Shown one piece after another: positions 1 through 9,695 of a stretch of 64,000 nt of DNA. The first letter of the stretch is position 1, and every line of letters starts with the position of its first letter. Under the pieces are notes generated by a model that was given only the letters and a program-made list of their open reading frames with translations, was not told where the DNA came from and did not search any database. Source of the DNA: Flavobacteriaceae bacterium (GTDB lineage: Bacteria > Bacteroidota > Bacteroidia > Flavobacteriales > Flavobacteriaceae); NCBI GenBank assembly GCA_014075215.1, contig CP046177.1, positions 1,312,501-1,376,500 of the forward strand, in the 5' to 3' direction. A program made the translations under genes and the position numbers.

Positions 1-626
1 ACATTTTCCAGATACCATATGAGGTTTACAGCTTCATCATACGGAGTTGGTTTTTTGTGTTTGAAAAAAGGTGTTTTCCCCAATTGTGCCATCAAACCGG
101 TTATTGTCTGAAGATCATTTTCTTTAATAGCTGTGGCTAAATCGGTTATAATGCCTAAAACCGATCCCGGGTAAAATTGAGTAGGATGTGCTGTTAATAC
201 AATACGAACTTTAAATTCTTCCAAGTATTTTTTTAGGTCGTCTAATTTGTTATTAGAAATTGCAGATTCTTTTAAAGCTCTTAACGTCCCTATACCGTCC
301 ATATTATTTATCAGGGAAAAAGCGACGTCTTCAATAGCATCAAATAATACAATTTGTCTTTCTATATATTGAATAAATCGAAATAATAAATTAATTTGAC
401 TTTTTTTATCGCGTCTTGCCTGATATTTCTTAAAAAATGTATTGACGATTGTTGTCGGGTCATCACCATTTTGAAACCCTTTTTCACATGTTTCATGAAA
501 CAATGGCAATAAGGCTCCGGTTTTGGTAATGCTACTAAATGGTAATGTCATAAATATACTGTTGTACATTTTATATTTAGTTTCTACATTTTCTTGAAAT
601 CGTACTAATTTTGGTAATGTTGACAT
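1..626 (-). CDS. ppc: Phosphoenolpyruvate carboxylase, N-terminal part (cut by window edge)
   Basis: Translating the minus strand from the ATG at 626 gives an open frame of 208 codons that runs off the window at base 1. The protein starts MSTLPKLVRF and contains VLTAHPTQFYPG at about residues 140-151, the catalytic-histidine motif of PEP carboxylases (VLTAHPTE in E. coli). The spacing and surrounding sequence match the Bacteroidota form of the enzyme, which carboxylates PEP to oxaloacetate to refill the TCA cycle. Only the first quarter of the protein is here, so the C-terminal active-site lysine and arginine regions cannot be checked. The next gene upstream is gltD on the same strand, 70 bases away, with no clear terminator between. 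Confidence 0.9.
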   Translation of the reverse strand, partial: MSTLPKLVRFQENVETKYKMYNSIFMTLPFSSITKTGALLPLFHETCEKGFQNGDDPTTIVNTFFKKYQARRDKKSQINLLFRFIQYIERQIVLFDAIEDVAFSLINNMDGIGTLRALKESAISNNKLDDLKKYLEEFKVRIVLTAHPTQFYPGSVLGIITDLATAIKENDLQTITGLMAQLGKTPFFKHKKPTPYDEAVNLIWYLEN

Positions 627-697
627 TAATTGTGTTTTATGTCTGAAAATTATAAAAAGGTTTTTATATTATTGAACTTATTCATTCATGATAAGAG

Positions 698-2155
698 TTA
701 CACAGAAGGTAAATCTCCATTATTCTTAGTAGGTAAATAGGATTTTCCCATCAAATAGATATCCACATTCCTTGCGGCTTCCCTTCCTTCGGAAATAGCC
801 CAAACTATTAATGATTGCCCTCTTCGCATATCCCCTGCAGTAAAAATACAAGGAATATTTGTTTGATATTTTGTTGCCTGATAGTTAGTTCTATTATCCA
901 AATGAACACCCAATTGATCACTTAAAGTAGTTTCCGGTCCGGTAAATCCTAATGCTAAAAGCGCTATTTCACATGGCCAAATCTTCTCTGAATTCGGAAC
1001 CTCCACAAATTGAGATTTTTTATCGGGACCGGTTTCCCATGCTACATTAACTGTTTTTAATGCAATTATTTCTCCTTCATCATTACTAATGAATTCTTTT
1101 GTATTGATCAACCAATTTCTATCACAGCCTTCTTCGTGAGAGGTGCTTGTTTTTAATTGCAATGGCCAAAACGGCCAGGGAGTTTGTTGACTTCTCGATA
1201 TGGGTGGTTTGGGCATAATTTCAAAGTTAGTAACTGATTTTGCTCCTTGCCTGTTGGAAGTTCCGACACAATCAGACCCCGTATCTCCACCGCCGATTAC
1301 AATTACGTTTTTATCTTTTGTAGAGATGAATTCACCTTTTATGGATTTATTAGACAATAGCTTGGTTTGTTGGGTTAAAAAGTCCATAGCTTGGACAACT
1401 CCTTTGGAATTGATACCTTTAATAGGTAACGACCTTGGTTTTGTTGCACCTCCACATAAAACAATGGCATCAAAATAATTTAGGTTTTTAATATCATAAT
1501 TTTCGCCTACATGAACATTGATTTTAAAAATAATGCCTTCTTCTTTTAAGATTTTTATCCTTCTATCTATAATTTCTTTTTCCAGTTTAAAATTAGGGAT
1601 ACCATATCGCAATAACCCTCCAATCTCATCATCTCTCTCAAAAACAGTAACAATATGTCCGGCTCTGTTTAGCTGTTGTGCAGCGGCTAATCCGGCAGGT
1701 CCCGAACCAATAACGGCTACTGTTTTACCGGTTCTGATTTTAGGAGGTTGGGCAACAATCCATTTATTTTTAAAAGCTGTTTCAACAATATTTTTTTCTA
1801 TATTTTCTATAGATACCGGATCGTCAATGATTCCTAACACACATGCTTTTTCACATGGGGCGGGGCATAATCTACCTGTAAATTCCGGAAAATTATTGGT
1901 AGCATGTAATATTTCCGAGGCTTTTTTCCATTCGCCTTTATGAACCATATTATTGAAATCCGGAATTAAATTTCCTAACGGGCAGCCACTGTGGCAAAAT
2001 GGAATCCCACAATCCATGCATCTGGATCCCTGATTTTTTAATGACTGTTCTTCCAATGGAATTGTAAATTCTTTATAATGTTGTATTCTTTCTTTTACGG
2101 CAATATTACTTTCATCTATTCTTTGAAACTCTTTAAAACCTCCTATTTTTCCCAT
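698..2155 (-). CDS. gltD: Glutamate synthase small (beta) subunit
   Basis: Intact 485-residue protein of normal length for GltD, the NADPH-oxidising subunit that passes electrons to GltB for conversion of glutamine plus 2-oxoglutarate to two glutamates. The N-terminal domain carries the cysteines that bind two iron-sulfur clusters (Cys46, 49, 54, 58 and Cys97, 101, 105). An FAD-binding GSGPAG lies at 150-155 and the NADPH-binding GGGDTGSD at 288-295. It starts 10 bases after the gltB stop, so the two form one minus-strand operon. Because gltB is broken in two places, this intact subunit probably has no working partner. It could keep a stray NADPH-oxidoreductase activity or be a gene not yet decayed. 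Confidence 0.95.
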   Translation of the reverse strand: MGKIGGFKEFQRIDESNIAVKERIQHYKEFTIPLEEQSLKNQGSRCMDCGIPFCHSGCPLGNLIPDFNNMVHKGEWKKASEILHATNNFPEFTGRLCPAPCEKACVLGIIDDPVSIENIEKNIVETAFKNKWIVAQPPKIRTGKTVAVIGSGPAGLAAAQQLNRAGHIVTVFERDDEIGGLLRYGIPNFKLEKEIIDRRIKILKEEGIIFKINVHVGENYDIKNLNYFDAIVLCGGATKPRSLPIKGINSKGVVQAMDFLTQQTKLLSNKSIKGEFISTKDKNVIVIGGGDTGSDCVGTSNRQGAKSVTNFEIMPKPPISRSQQTPWPFWPLQLKTSTSHEEGCDRNWLINTKEFISNDEGEIIALKTVNVAWETGPDKKSQFVEVPNSEKIWPCEIALLALGFTGPETTLSDQLGVHLDNRTNYQATKYQTNIPCIFTAGDMRRGQSLIVWAISEGREAARNVDIYLMGKSYLPTKNNGDLPSV

Positions 2156-2165
2156 GAGATAAAAC

Positions 2166-5100
2166 TTATGCAGTTAATTTTTTTACCTTAACATTGTCTT
2201 CTGCCATTCTTTGTAAGGCTCTCTTATAATCTTTTGGGAATACTTTGATAAAGTTTTTCTTACGTGTTTCCCAATTTTCGATGATTTTCTTTGCTAAAAA
2301 ACTACCGGTATATTCCAGATGTTTTTCAATATGGTTTTTTAAATCTTCAAAATCATCTGTAGATAGTGGATCCAAATCTACCATTTCGGGATTACATAAT
2401 TCAGATTCGAAGCTCTTTTTTGGGTTGTATATATATGCAATTCCTCCACTCATTCCCGCAGCGAAATTTCTTCCTGTCTCACCCAGAACTATCACTTTTC
2501 CTCCTGTCATGTATTCGCACCCGTGATCTCCAACACCTTCTACTACAGCTGTAATCCCGGAATTACGAACAGCGAATCGTTCGCCGGCAATTCCATTAAT
2601 ATAAGCTTCACCGGCAACTGCTCCATAAAAACATACATTGCCGACAATGATGTTATCTTCTGCTTTGAAGGTAGCTTCATCCGGTTTTTTGATAATGATT
2701 TTTGCTCCTGACAACCCTTTTCCTAAATAATCATTGGTTTCTCCTACTACTTTCAGAGTAATTCCTTTAGTAGAAAATGCGCCGAAACTTTGACCGGCAG
2801 AACCTTTAAAATATAGATTCAATGTGTTTTCAGGGAGACCGTCTTCTCCGTACAGCTTTGAAATTTCATTACTGATAATTGCTCCCAAAGCTCTGTCTGT
2901 ATTGTGGATTTGGTATTCTAAAGTCATTTTCTTTTTGTTGATAATAGCTGCCTTTGCATCGCTGAGGATCTTGAAATCCAACACATTTTCCAGGTTGTGA
3001 TTTTGTATTTCCGAATTTGATAAAATGACATCGTCTTTTATTTCCGGTTGATGTAAAACGGATATAAGGTCAATCCCCTTAGCTTTATAATGTACTATGG
3101 CAGGATTTATATTGATCTTATGGGATTGAGCTACCATTTCTTTAACAGTTCTAAAGCCTAACTGCGCCATGATCTGTCTCAATTCTTCTGCAACGAAATA
3201 CATAAAATTGATTACATGTTCTGGTGTTCCTTTAAAGTTCTTACGTAGTTCCGGGTCTTGTGTTGCAATTCCAACAGGGCAGGTATTCAAATGACAAGCT
3301 CTCATCATAATACAACCCGAAGCAACTAACGGTGCCGTAGCGAATCCAAATTCTTCAGCTCCTAATAAACATGCGATGGCAACATCTCTTCCTGTTTTTA
3401 ACTGGCCGTCACACTCCAGTACAACTCTACTTCTCAGGTTATTTAAAACCAGGGTTTGTTGCGCTTCTGCCAGACCAAGTTCCCATGGCAAACCGGCATG
3501 CTTTAGAGAGGTGAGGGGAGAAGCTCCCGTACCTCCGTCAAAACCGTATATTAAGATGACATCGGCTTTCGCTTTTGCAACACCCGCAGCAATAGTACCT
3601 ACTCCTACTTTGGAGACTAATTTTACATTGATCCTTGCTGCTCTATTGGCATTTTTCAGATCAAAGATTAATTGAGCCAGATCTTCAATAGAATAAATAT
3701 CATGATGGGGGGGAGGGGAGATCAATCCTACATAGGGAGTGGAATTTCTGACTTGGGCAATCCATGGGAATACTTTTTCTCCCGGCAATTGTCCTCCTTC
3801 TCCGGGTTTGGCCCCTTGAGCCATTTTTATTTGAATTTCTTTGGCATTGGTCAGATAATTACTCGTAACTCCAAACCTGCCGGAGGCTACTTGTTTGATG
3901 GCACTATTTTTCCAATCACCATTTACTTCTTTTTTGAACCGGTTTTTATTTTCACCTCCTTCTCCGGAATTGCTTTTCCCGCCAATTTTATTCATCGCCA
4001 GAGCAAGGTTTTCATGCGCTTCCTCGCTAATGGAACCATAAGACATTGCGCCTGTTTTAAATCGTTTTACAATTGCTGTCCAAGGTTCAACTTCATCAAT
4101 AGAGATGGGGTCTAAATTGTTAAATTCAAATAAACCTCTCAAGGTCATTAAATTTTTTGCTTGGTTATTGATATTTTCAGCATATTCGTAATAGATCTCA
4201 CTGCTTTTGCTTCGGACGGCTTGTTGTAATTTGGCAACAGTAGCGGGATTAAACATGTGTTTTTCTCCATTTCTTCTCCATCGGTATTCTCCGCCAATAT
4301 GTAAATCCAAAACAGATTTAAATTCTTCTTTTTTAAAGGCTTCATCAAACCTTTTTTGGATGTCCTTATCTAAAACCACCAACCCAATACCACCTATCCT
4401 GGAAGGGGTATTTGGAAAATATTTATCGATAAAAGCTTTCTTTAAACCAAGGGCTTCAAATATTTGAGAAGCTCTGTAAGAATGTAAAGTGGAGATACCA
4501 ATTTTATTCATGATTTTTAAGATTCCTTTTCCAATCGCTTTATTAAAGTTTTGGATGGCTGTATCTTCGTCAATACCTTTGATCATTTTTTCTTTTACCT
4601 GGTGTGCAATCACCTCATTTACCAAATAAGGATTAACAGCACTTGCTCCGTAGCCAAATAGTGTAGCAAAATGATGTGGTTCTCTGGGCTCTGCCGATTC
4701 TAAAACAATACCGAATTTTGATCTCTTTTTTAATTTATTCAGGGAATGATTGACATAGGAACAAGCCTGTAAAACAGGTATTGGTGCATTTTCCTTATCA
4801 ATATTTCTATCAGACAGAATGATAATATTTGCCCCTTCATTCACTGCTTTTTCACAACGAACAATCATGTTATCTAAAGCTTCTTCCAATCCGTTAACCC
4901 CTTTGGAAATAGGGTATAAAATAGGAATGGTTATCGATTTAAAATCAGAGTGCTCAATATTTTTGATTTTGTCCAAATCAGCGTTGGAAATTACAGGGTT
5001 TTGAATGCGGAGTTTTTTTGCTTGTTCTGGAACGATGTCAAAAATGTTTCGATCTCCTCCTATGGCTAGACTGATATCTGTAATAATTTCTTCTCTGATG

Positions 5101-6399
5101 CCATCTAGTGGAGGATTGGTAACCTGGGCAAATAGTTGTTTAAAGTAATTGAACAATAATTGCGGATGATCGGACAATACGGCTAAGGGTGTGTCAATGC
5201 CCATAGCACCAATAGCCTCTTTCCCTGATATGGCCATTGGATTGATAATGGTAGAAATATCTTCCATGGTATATCCAAAAACTCTGAGTCTCGTTGTATA
5301 CCGGGTAGGTTCTATTGGGCGCATATTTCCGGTATAAGGCACTTTTGACAGGGGTAATGTATGTTCTGCAATCCATTTTTTATAGGGGTGCTTCGATACA
5401 ATTTTTGTTTTAATTTCTTCGTTTTCTACAATTCTGCCTTCATTCATGTCTACTAAAAACATTTTTCCCGGTTCCAATCTGCCATGTTTTTCAACATTTT
5501 CTGAGGATACTTCAACAACACCAATTTCCGAAGACATAATCACAAATCCGTCTTTAGTAACAGTATATCTTGAGGGCCTGAGACCATTTCTGTCTAACAG
5601 AGCACCAATATAAATTTCCATCTGTAAAAGGAATGGAAGCCGGGCCGTCCCAAGGTTCCATAATGCACGAATTATACTCATAGAATGCTTTTTTATCTTC
5701 ACTCATGGTTTGGTGCTTTTCCCAGGCTTCGGGAACCGTCATCATCATTACTTCAGGGAGTGACCTACCTGTCATTACTAATAATTCTACGACTAAATCC
5801 ATAGAAGCAGAATCTGACATGTTATCACCGATGACGGGGAAAATCTTTTTGATATCTTCACCGAACAAATCACTTTTCATCAACTCTTCCCGGGCTTTCA
5901 TCCTGTTTACATTTCCTCTCAGGGTATTGATTTCTCCATTATGACACATATATCGGAACGGTTGCGCCAAGCTCCAGGACGGAAATGTATTGGTTGAAAA
6001 ACGCTGGTGTACCAAAGCTAATCTGGTTATTACATCTTTTTCTTTTAAATCTTTGTAATACCTGCCAATATCTTCGGGAATTAAAAGCCCTTTATAAATC
6101 AGTGTGGTGGTAGAAAAACTGGGGATGTAAAAATAATTGCTTTGAGAAAGTTTGGATTTTGAGATAATGTGCTCGGCAATTTTTCTCGCTGCAAAAATTT
6201 TTGCATTGAATTGTAAATCAGATAACGTTGTATTATTTTTATCTACAAAAACCTGTTTGATTTTAGGTTCTGATTTGGAAGCTATTTTTCCAATGCTTGA
6301 AGTATCTACAGGTACATCTCTCCACCCAATGATATGTAAGCCTTGATTTGTTATTTCTTTTTCTAAAACGGAAATACAATAATTGCCCTGATTAGAGCT
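2166..6399 (-). pseudogene. gltB: Glutamate synthase large subunit, 3' part (broken by IS110 and by a frameshift)
   Basis: Main body of the large (alpha) subunit: end of the glutamine amidotransferase domain, central domain, FMN-binding synthase domain and C-terminal GXGXG beta-helix. The FMN domain shows GFDGGTGASPLTS, and the 3Fe-4S cysteines lie in CIMMRACHLNTCPVG at about 3262-3326. Reading in from the insertion at 6399 the frame gives NQGNYCISVLE and continues to about 5617. There the expected DG(I/K)YIGALLDRNG is reached only by changing frame: one extra base lies in the AAATTT run at 5612-5617. From there the frame is open to the stop at 2166. With the 5' part the gene would encode about 1,510 residues, the family norm. 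Two independent lesions make it a pseudogene. Confidence 0.93.
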
Positions 6400-6525
6400 C
6401 TTCCTTTAGATTAGCAAATAGAAATAATTACTTAAAATAAAAACATAATAGTTATGATGAAATTTCTTTTTTTGCTTCTTTTTTTCTTTGTTAATAACTC
6501 TTATTTTGTTGATAACCAAAAACAC

Positions 6526-6665
6526 AAAAGAACGGAGTGAACTTTAGCGGCCAGCTAGCTTTTTAGAGCCATCCCCCGTATTAGTCTCCGTTCTTTTTAA
6601 AAGTTACTTAGAACCATATAGAATTTCAGTTTCTGCCCTTATTAAAGGTCTTAGTTTAAGTAACT
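6526..6665 (+). ncRNA. Candidate bridge RNA of the IS110 element
   Basis: The non-coding left end holds two stem-loops in a row. The first has a perfect 12-base-pair stem (6526-6537 with 6586-6597) around a 48-base loop. The second has a 9-base-pair stem (6602-6610 with 6657-6665) extended by partial pairing of AGAACC and GGTCTT. IS110 elements are known to make a bridge RNA from this position with one target-binding and one donor-binding loop. Loop 1 contains TTAGAGC (6563-6569), identical to the bases left of the insertion at 6392-6398, as expected for a left target guide. The right target guide matches poorly (GTATTAG against an ideal GTAAAAG), and donor guides were not resolved. Structure and match are seen; the role is inference. 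Confidence 0.5.
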
Positions 6666-6690
6666 ATTATTAATATCTAATTACAAAATT

Positions 6691-7686
6691 ATGAAAACAA
6701 ATGAAATTATCGGAATCGATGTCAGTAAATTATTAATTGATGTTTGTATCTATTCTAAACAAATTGTTCAACAGTTTGAGAACAGTAAATCTGGATTTAA
6801 ATTAATGCTAAAGTGGAGTTTTAAAAATTCGTCTTTCTCTAAAGAAGAAACCATGTTTGTATTTGAACATACAGGAATGTACTCTCATTTATTATCTGTG
6901 TCTTTAACTGAACAAAAATTATCTTTTTTCATAGCTTCTGGTTTAGAAATTAAAAGATCTATTGGTATTGCTCGTGGAAAGGATGACCAAATTGATGCCA
7001 AACGCATTGCTCTATATGGGTATCGATTAAAAGAAGAACTTAAACCCAGTAAGCTACCTAAAAGAAGTATATTACAACTAAAAAGTCTCTTATCTTTAAG
7101 GACAAAACTTAACAAACAAAGAGCTGGTTTTAAAGTTACTTTGAAAGAACAAAAAAGAATTTATAAAGCAAAAGAGTATAAAATAATCTTTGACGTTCAA
7201 CAAAAAATGATTGCAGAACTAACCAAACAAATACACAAGATTAATACTCAAATGCAAGCTATTATTGACCAAAATATAATGTTAAAAGAAACCTATAAAC
7301 TTGTTACTAGTGTTAAAGGTATAGGAATGCAAACTGCTATAATGATGATTGTGTTTACTGACAATTTTTCAAAATTTGAAAACTGGAGAAAGTTTGCCTC
7401 TTATTGTGGTGTTGCTCCTTTTCCTTACCAATCTGGAACTAGTATTAAAGGACGTACAAAAGTCTCTCATTTGGCTAATAAAAAATTGAAAGCAATTATT
7501 AATATGTGCGCTATTTCTGCTATACAACATAACCCAGAAATGAAATTATACTATCATAAAAGAATAAAACAAGGCAAAAGTAAAATGAGTACCGTTAACA
7601 TTATTAGAAACAAATTAATAGCAAGAGTGTTTGCCGTTGTCAAACGACAAACACCCTATGTAGATACTTTTAAATTTGCTGCATAA
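6691..7686 (+). CDS. IS110-family transposase (DEDD recombinase)
   Basis: 331-residue protein with the two IS110 domains. The N-terminal RuvC-like DEDD domain shows IGIDVSK (Asp10), FVFEHTG (Glu59) and KDDQIDAKR (Asp99, Asp102), spaced as in other family members. A helical coiled middle part (about 130-195) follows. The C-terminal Tnp domain has SVKGIGMQTA at 207-216 and GVAPFPYQSGTS at 240-251, where Ser248 is the likely nucleophile. The reading frame is intact, so the element may still be active. The enzyme would cut and rejoin DNA at a short core under guidance of the bridge RNA encoded just upstream. The ATG lies 25 bases after the second stem-loop. Confidence 0.93.
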   Translation: MKTNEIIGIDVSKLLIDVCIYSKQIVQQFENSKSGFKLMLKWSFKNSSFSKEETMFVFEHTGMYSHLLSVSLTEQKLSFFIASGLEIKRSIGIARGKDDQIDAKRIALYGYRLKEELKPSKLPKRSILQLKSLLSLRTKLNKQRAGFKVTLKEQKRIYKAKEYKIIFDVQQKMIAELTKQIHKINTQMQAIIDQNIMLKETYKLVTSVKGIGMQTAIMMIVFTDNFSKFENWRKFASYCGVAPFPYQSGTSIKGRTKVSHLANKKLKAIINMCAISAIQHNPEMKLYYHKRIKQGKSKMSTVNIIRNKLIARVFAVVKRQTPYVDTFKFAA

Positions 7687-7708
7687 ATTAGTAAAAATAA
7701 TATCTCAA

Positions 7709-8010
7709 CTTTTACTTGTTTTTATCATAGAATACGGGAGGAATACCATTCCAACACCATATTCGTTCACTTCAGGAATGGTAAAGTTGCACACCCGTTT
7801 AAAAAACAGATGAGGGATATCAATTAAAATCCCGGCACCGTCACCGGTTCTTCCATCAGAGCTCACGGCTCCGCGATGCTCTAATTTCACTAATATTTCC
7901 AGTGCATTGTGAATAATTGTATTTGACTTTTTTCCATGTAAATTACAGATAAACCCTGCGCCACAGTTGTCTCTTTCAAATTCCGGTAAATATAAACCTT
8001 GTTGTTTCAT
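7709..8010 (-). pseudogene. gltB: Glutamate synthase large subunit, 5' part (separated by IS110)
   Basis: First 100 codons of gltB, starting at the ATG at 8010. The protein begins MKQQGLYLPEFERDNCGAGF: Cys16, after a short propeptide, is the N-terminal nucleophile of the glutamine amidotransferase domain once the propeptide is removed. It continues through EHRGAVSSDGRTGDGAGIL, typical of the family, to LPYSMIKTSKS, where the frame enters the insertion sequence and stops at 7705. On the far side of the element the same frame resumes with NQGNYC. This piece alone cannot make an active enzyme. A possible -7 element (TATTTTTG, minus strand 8039-8032) lies 22 bases upstream, without a matching -33 box. 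Confidence 0.93.
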
Positions 8011-8436
8011 GGTGTTTTAACAATATAGCAACAAAAATACAATTTTTGAAGAAATAATTTAATAAAATAACAATAATATTACAATAAATTCATTAAAAAT
8101 CGATTATTGTTAAATAAAATTGAAATATCGTAATTTAATTAAAAAATATTGTCATATACTCAGTTTTGAATATATAAATTTAGATTATCCGTTATGATGC
8201 CTAATGGAGCTTAAAGTTGAAAAGTTCCAAGTTGATATTCAATAAATTGAAAAATTAAAAGATTAAAGGAGCTTCAAAATTTTCTTGTGATTCTTCCCGG
8301 CTACCTAAACGGATATTCAAAAATAAATTCACATAATTATAGAACTATGCGAATTTATTTTTAAGATAATGAACTCATTTAAAGAGACCTTTGCAAAATA
8401 TGGAATATATCCCTATTTTGCAAAGGCCTCTTAAAC
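8011..8436. other. Intergenic region between gltB and amt
   Basis: 426 bases without a credible gene. The gltB side should hold its promoter; only a TATTTTTG at 8039-8032 (minus) resembles a Bacteroidota -7 box. A perfect 12-base-pair inverted repeat (8319-8330 with 8351-8362) and the strong amt-proximal hairpin at 8382-8432 lie at the other side. AAAGTTCCAAGTT at about 8222 occurs again near 61126, probably low-complexity flavobacterial spacer sequence. Confidence 0.6.
8382..8432 (-). terminator. Strong hairpin after amt, likely terminator
   Basis: Bases 8382-8400 pair with 8414-8432 over 19 positions with a single mismatch, leaving a 13-base loop. The hairpin begins 5 bases after the amt stop codon on the minus strand and is followed there by an AT-rich run. 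Position and strength fit a transcription terminator for the porin-glnK-amt operon. The arm sequence (AGACCTTTGCAAAATA) also resembles ends of some insertion sequences, so it could be the remnant of a small mobile repeat now used as a terminator. Confidence 0.65.
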
Positions 8437-9675
8437 TTAATGTTCGTTTAATCTAAAATCCGGATAGGTTTTCATACCGTGTTCATGATTGTCCAGGCCT
8501 TCGAGTTCTTCTATTTCACTCACTCGGATTCCTATGCTGATTTTTAAGAGATAAATGATAATAAAAGAAGTTATAATGCAAAAAAAAGCGTAGCTGCCTA
8601 CTCCGATAAGTTGGCTTACAAATTGAGACCATCCTGCTTTTGATCCTAAAAACCCTACGGCTAAAGTTCCCCAAATTCCACAAACCAGATGAACGGCGAT
8701 AGCCCCTACCGGATCATCTAATTTCAATCTGTCAATAAAAAATACGGCAAAGACAATGATAGTGCCCGCAACTGCACCAATAATGATGGCATCTGTTGGA
8801 GACATGAGGTCGGCTCCGGCAGTAATTCCTACCAATCCTCCTAAAATACCATTGAGGAACATGGCTAAATCAAAGTTCTTATGCAAAACCGTTGAAATAA
8901 TGAATGAAACTATTCCGCCTGCAGCAGCGGCTAAACAAGTAGTTACAAGAGTAATAGAGGTCGCCCCGGGTTCTGCAGACAGGACAGAACCACCGTTGAA
9001 TCCAAACCAGCCGAGCCATAAGATCAAAACACCTGCGGTTGCCAGAGAGATATTATGGCCTGGAATTGCCTGTGGCTTTCCATTTTTGATTTTTCCAATT
9101 CTTGCTCCTAATAGCCAAACAGCAATCAAAGCTGCCCACCCTCCAACTGAGTGTACTAGTGTAGAACCTGCAAAATCATAAAAAGGAGTGTCTAACGTTT
9201 GTAAAAAACCACCACCCCATTTCCAGGAACCTACAATAGGGTATACAAAACCAACATAAACAATGGTAAAAATCATAAAAGGAACCAATTTCATTCGTTC
9301 GGCAACCGCTCCGGATACAATAGTTGCTGCTGTTGCAGCAAACATACCCTGAAATAAAAAATCCGTCCAGTAAGTATAACCTTCATTATAAGTTAAATCC
9401 AAAGTTCCATTGGTAATAGGTGCGTCTAATCCAAATCCGGCAAAACCAAAAAATCCAAGAGCGTTTTCGGTAAATCCGGGATACATCAGATTAAACCCTA
9501 CCAAGCAATATAACAATAGACCAACAGTGATGATAAAAATATTTTTAAATAAAATATTGATCGTGTTTTTTTGTCTTGTTAAACCAATTTCCAAAAATGC
9601 AAAACCCAAATGCATAAAGAAAACCAGTGCTGTACAGATCATCATCCATACATTATTTGTAGTAAGTAATTCCAT
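8437..9675 (-). CDS. amt: Ammonium transporter (Amt family)
   Basis: 412-residue polytopic inner-membrane protein with about eleven hydrophobic segments, the standard size and topology of Amt channels that carry ammonium into the cell. The two pore histidines are present: His175 in GSTLVHSVGGW and His329 in AIAVHLVCGIWGT. The conserved GHNISLATAGVLILWLGWFG and MFLNGILGGLVGITAG stretches are also present. There is no extra C-terminal signalling domain. It follows glnK by 20 bases on the minus strand, the usual glnK-amt pairing in which PII plugs the channel when nitrogen is plentiful. The strong hairpin after the stop probably ends the operon. Substrate is certain at family level. Confidence 0.95.
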   Translation of the reverse strand: MELLTTNNVWMMICTALVFFMHLGFAFLEIGLTRQKNTINILFKNIFIITVGLLLYCLVGFNLMYPGFTENALGFFGFAGFGLDAPITNGTLDLTYNEGYTYWTDFLFQGMFAATAATIVSGAVAERMKLVPFMIFTIVYVGFVYPIVGSWKWGGGFLQTLDTPFYDFAGSTLVHSVGGWAALIAVWLLGARIGKIKNGKPQAIPGHNISLATAGVLILWLGWFGFNGGSVLSAEPGATSITLVTTCLAAAAGGIVSFIISTVLHKNFDLAMFLNGILGGLVGITAGADLMSPTDAIIIGAVAGTIIVFAVFFIDRLKLDDPVGAIAVHLVCGIWGTLAVGFLGSKAGWSQFVSQLIGVGSYAFFCIITSFIIIYLLKISIGIRVSEIEELEGLDNHEHGMKTYPDFRLNEH

Positions 9676-9695
9676 GTGTTGTATTTATAATAATA

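Larger units (their letters stand above)
6400..7708 (+). mobile_element. IS110-family insertion sequence inside gltB
   Basis: About 1.3 kb element with one transposase gene, a long non-coding left end (about 290 bases) and only about 22 bases after the stop codon, the layout of the IS110 subgroup. No terminal inverted repeats or long target duplication are visible. The ends were placed from gltB itself. If a CT dinucleotide at 6398-6399 and its copy at 7709-7710 are taken as the shared core, removing the element rejoins gltB exactly in frame (MIKTSKSSNQGNYC). Choosing the neighbouring CT at 6400-6401 would break the frame. A CT core agrees with what is known for IS621. Borders are inferred and could be off by one or two bases. 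Confidence 0.85.

Noticed and set aside
1200..1943. Plus-strand frames across gltD and similar frames across gltB and amt
   Set aside because: All lie antisense to strongly conserved enzymes and show no independent coding signal.
5554..6015. Programmed frameshift in gltB at 5612-5617
   Set aside because: There is no slippery heptamer in the right phase and the gene is already split by an insertion sequence, so mutation is the simpler reading.
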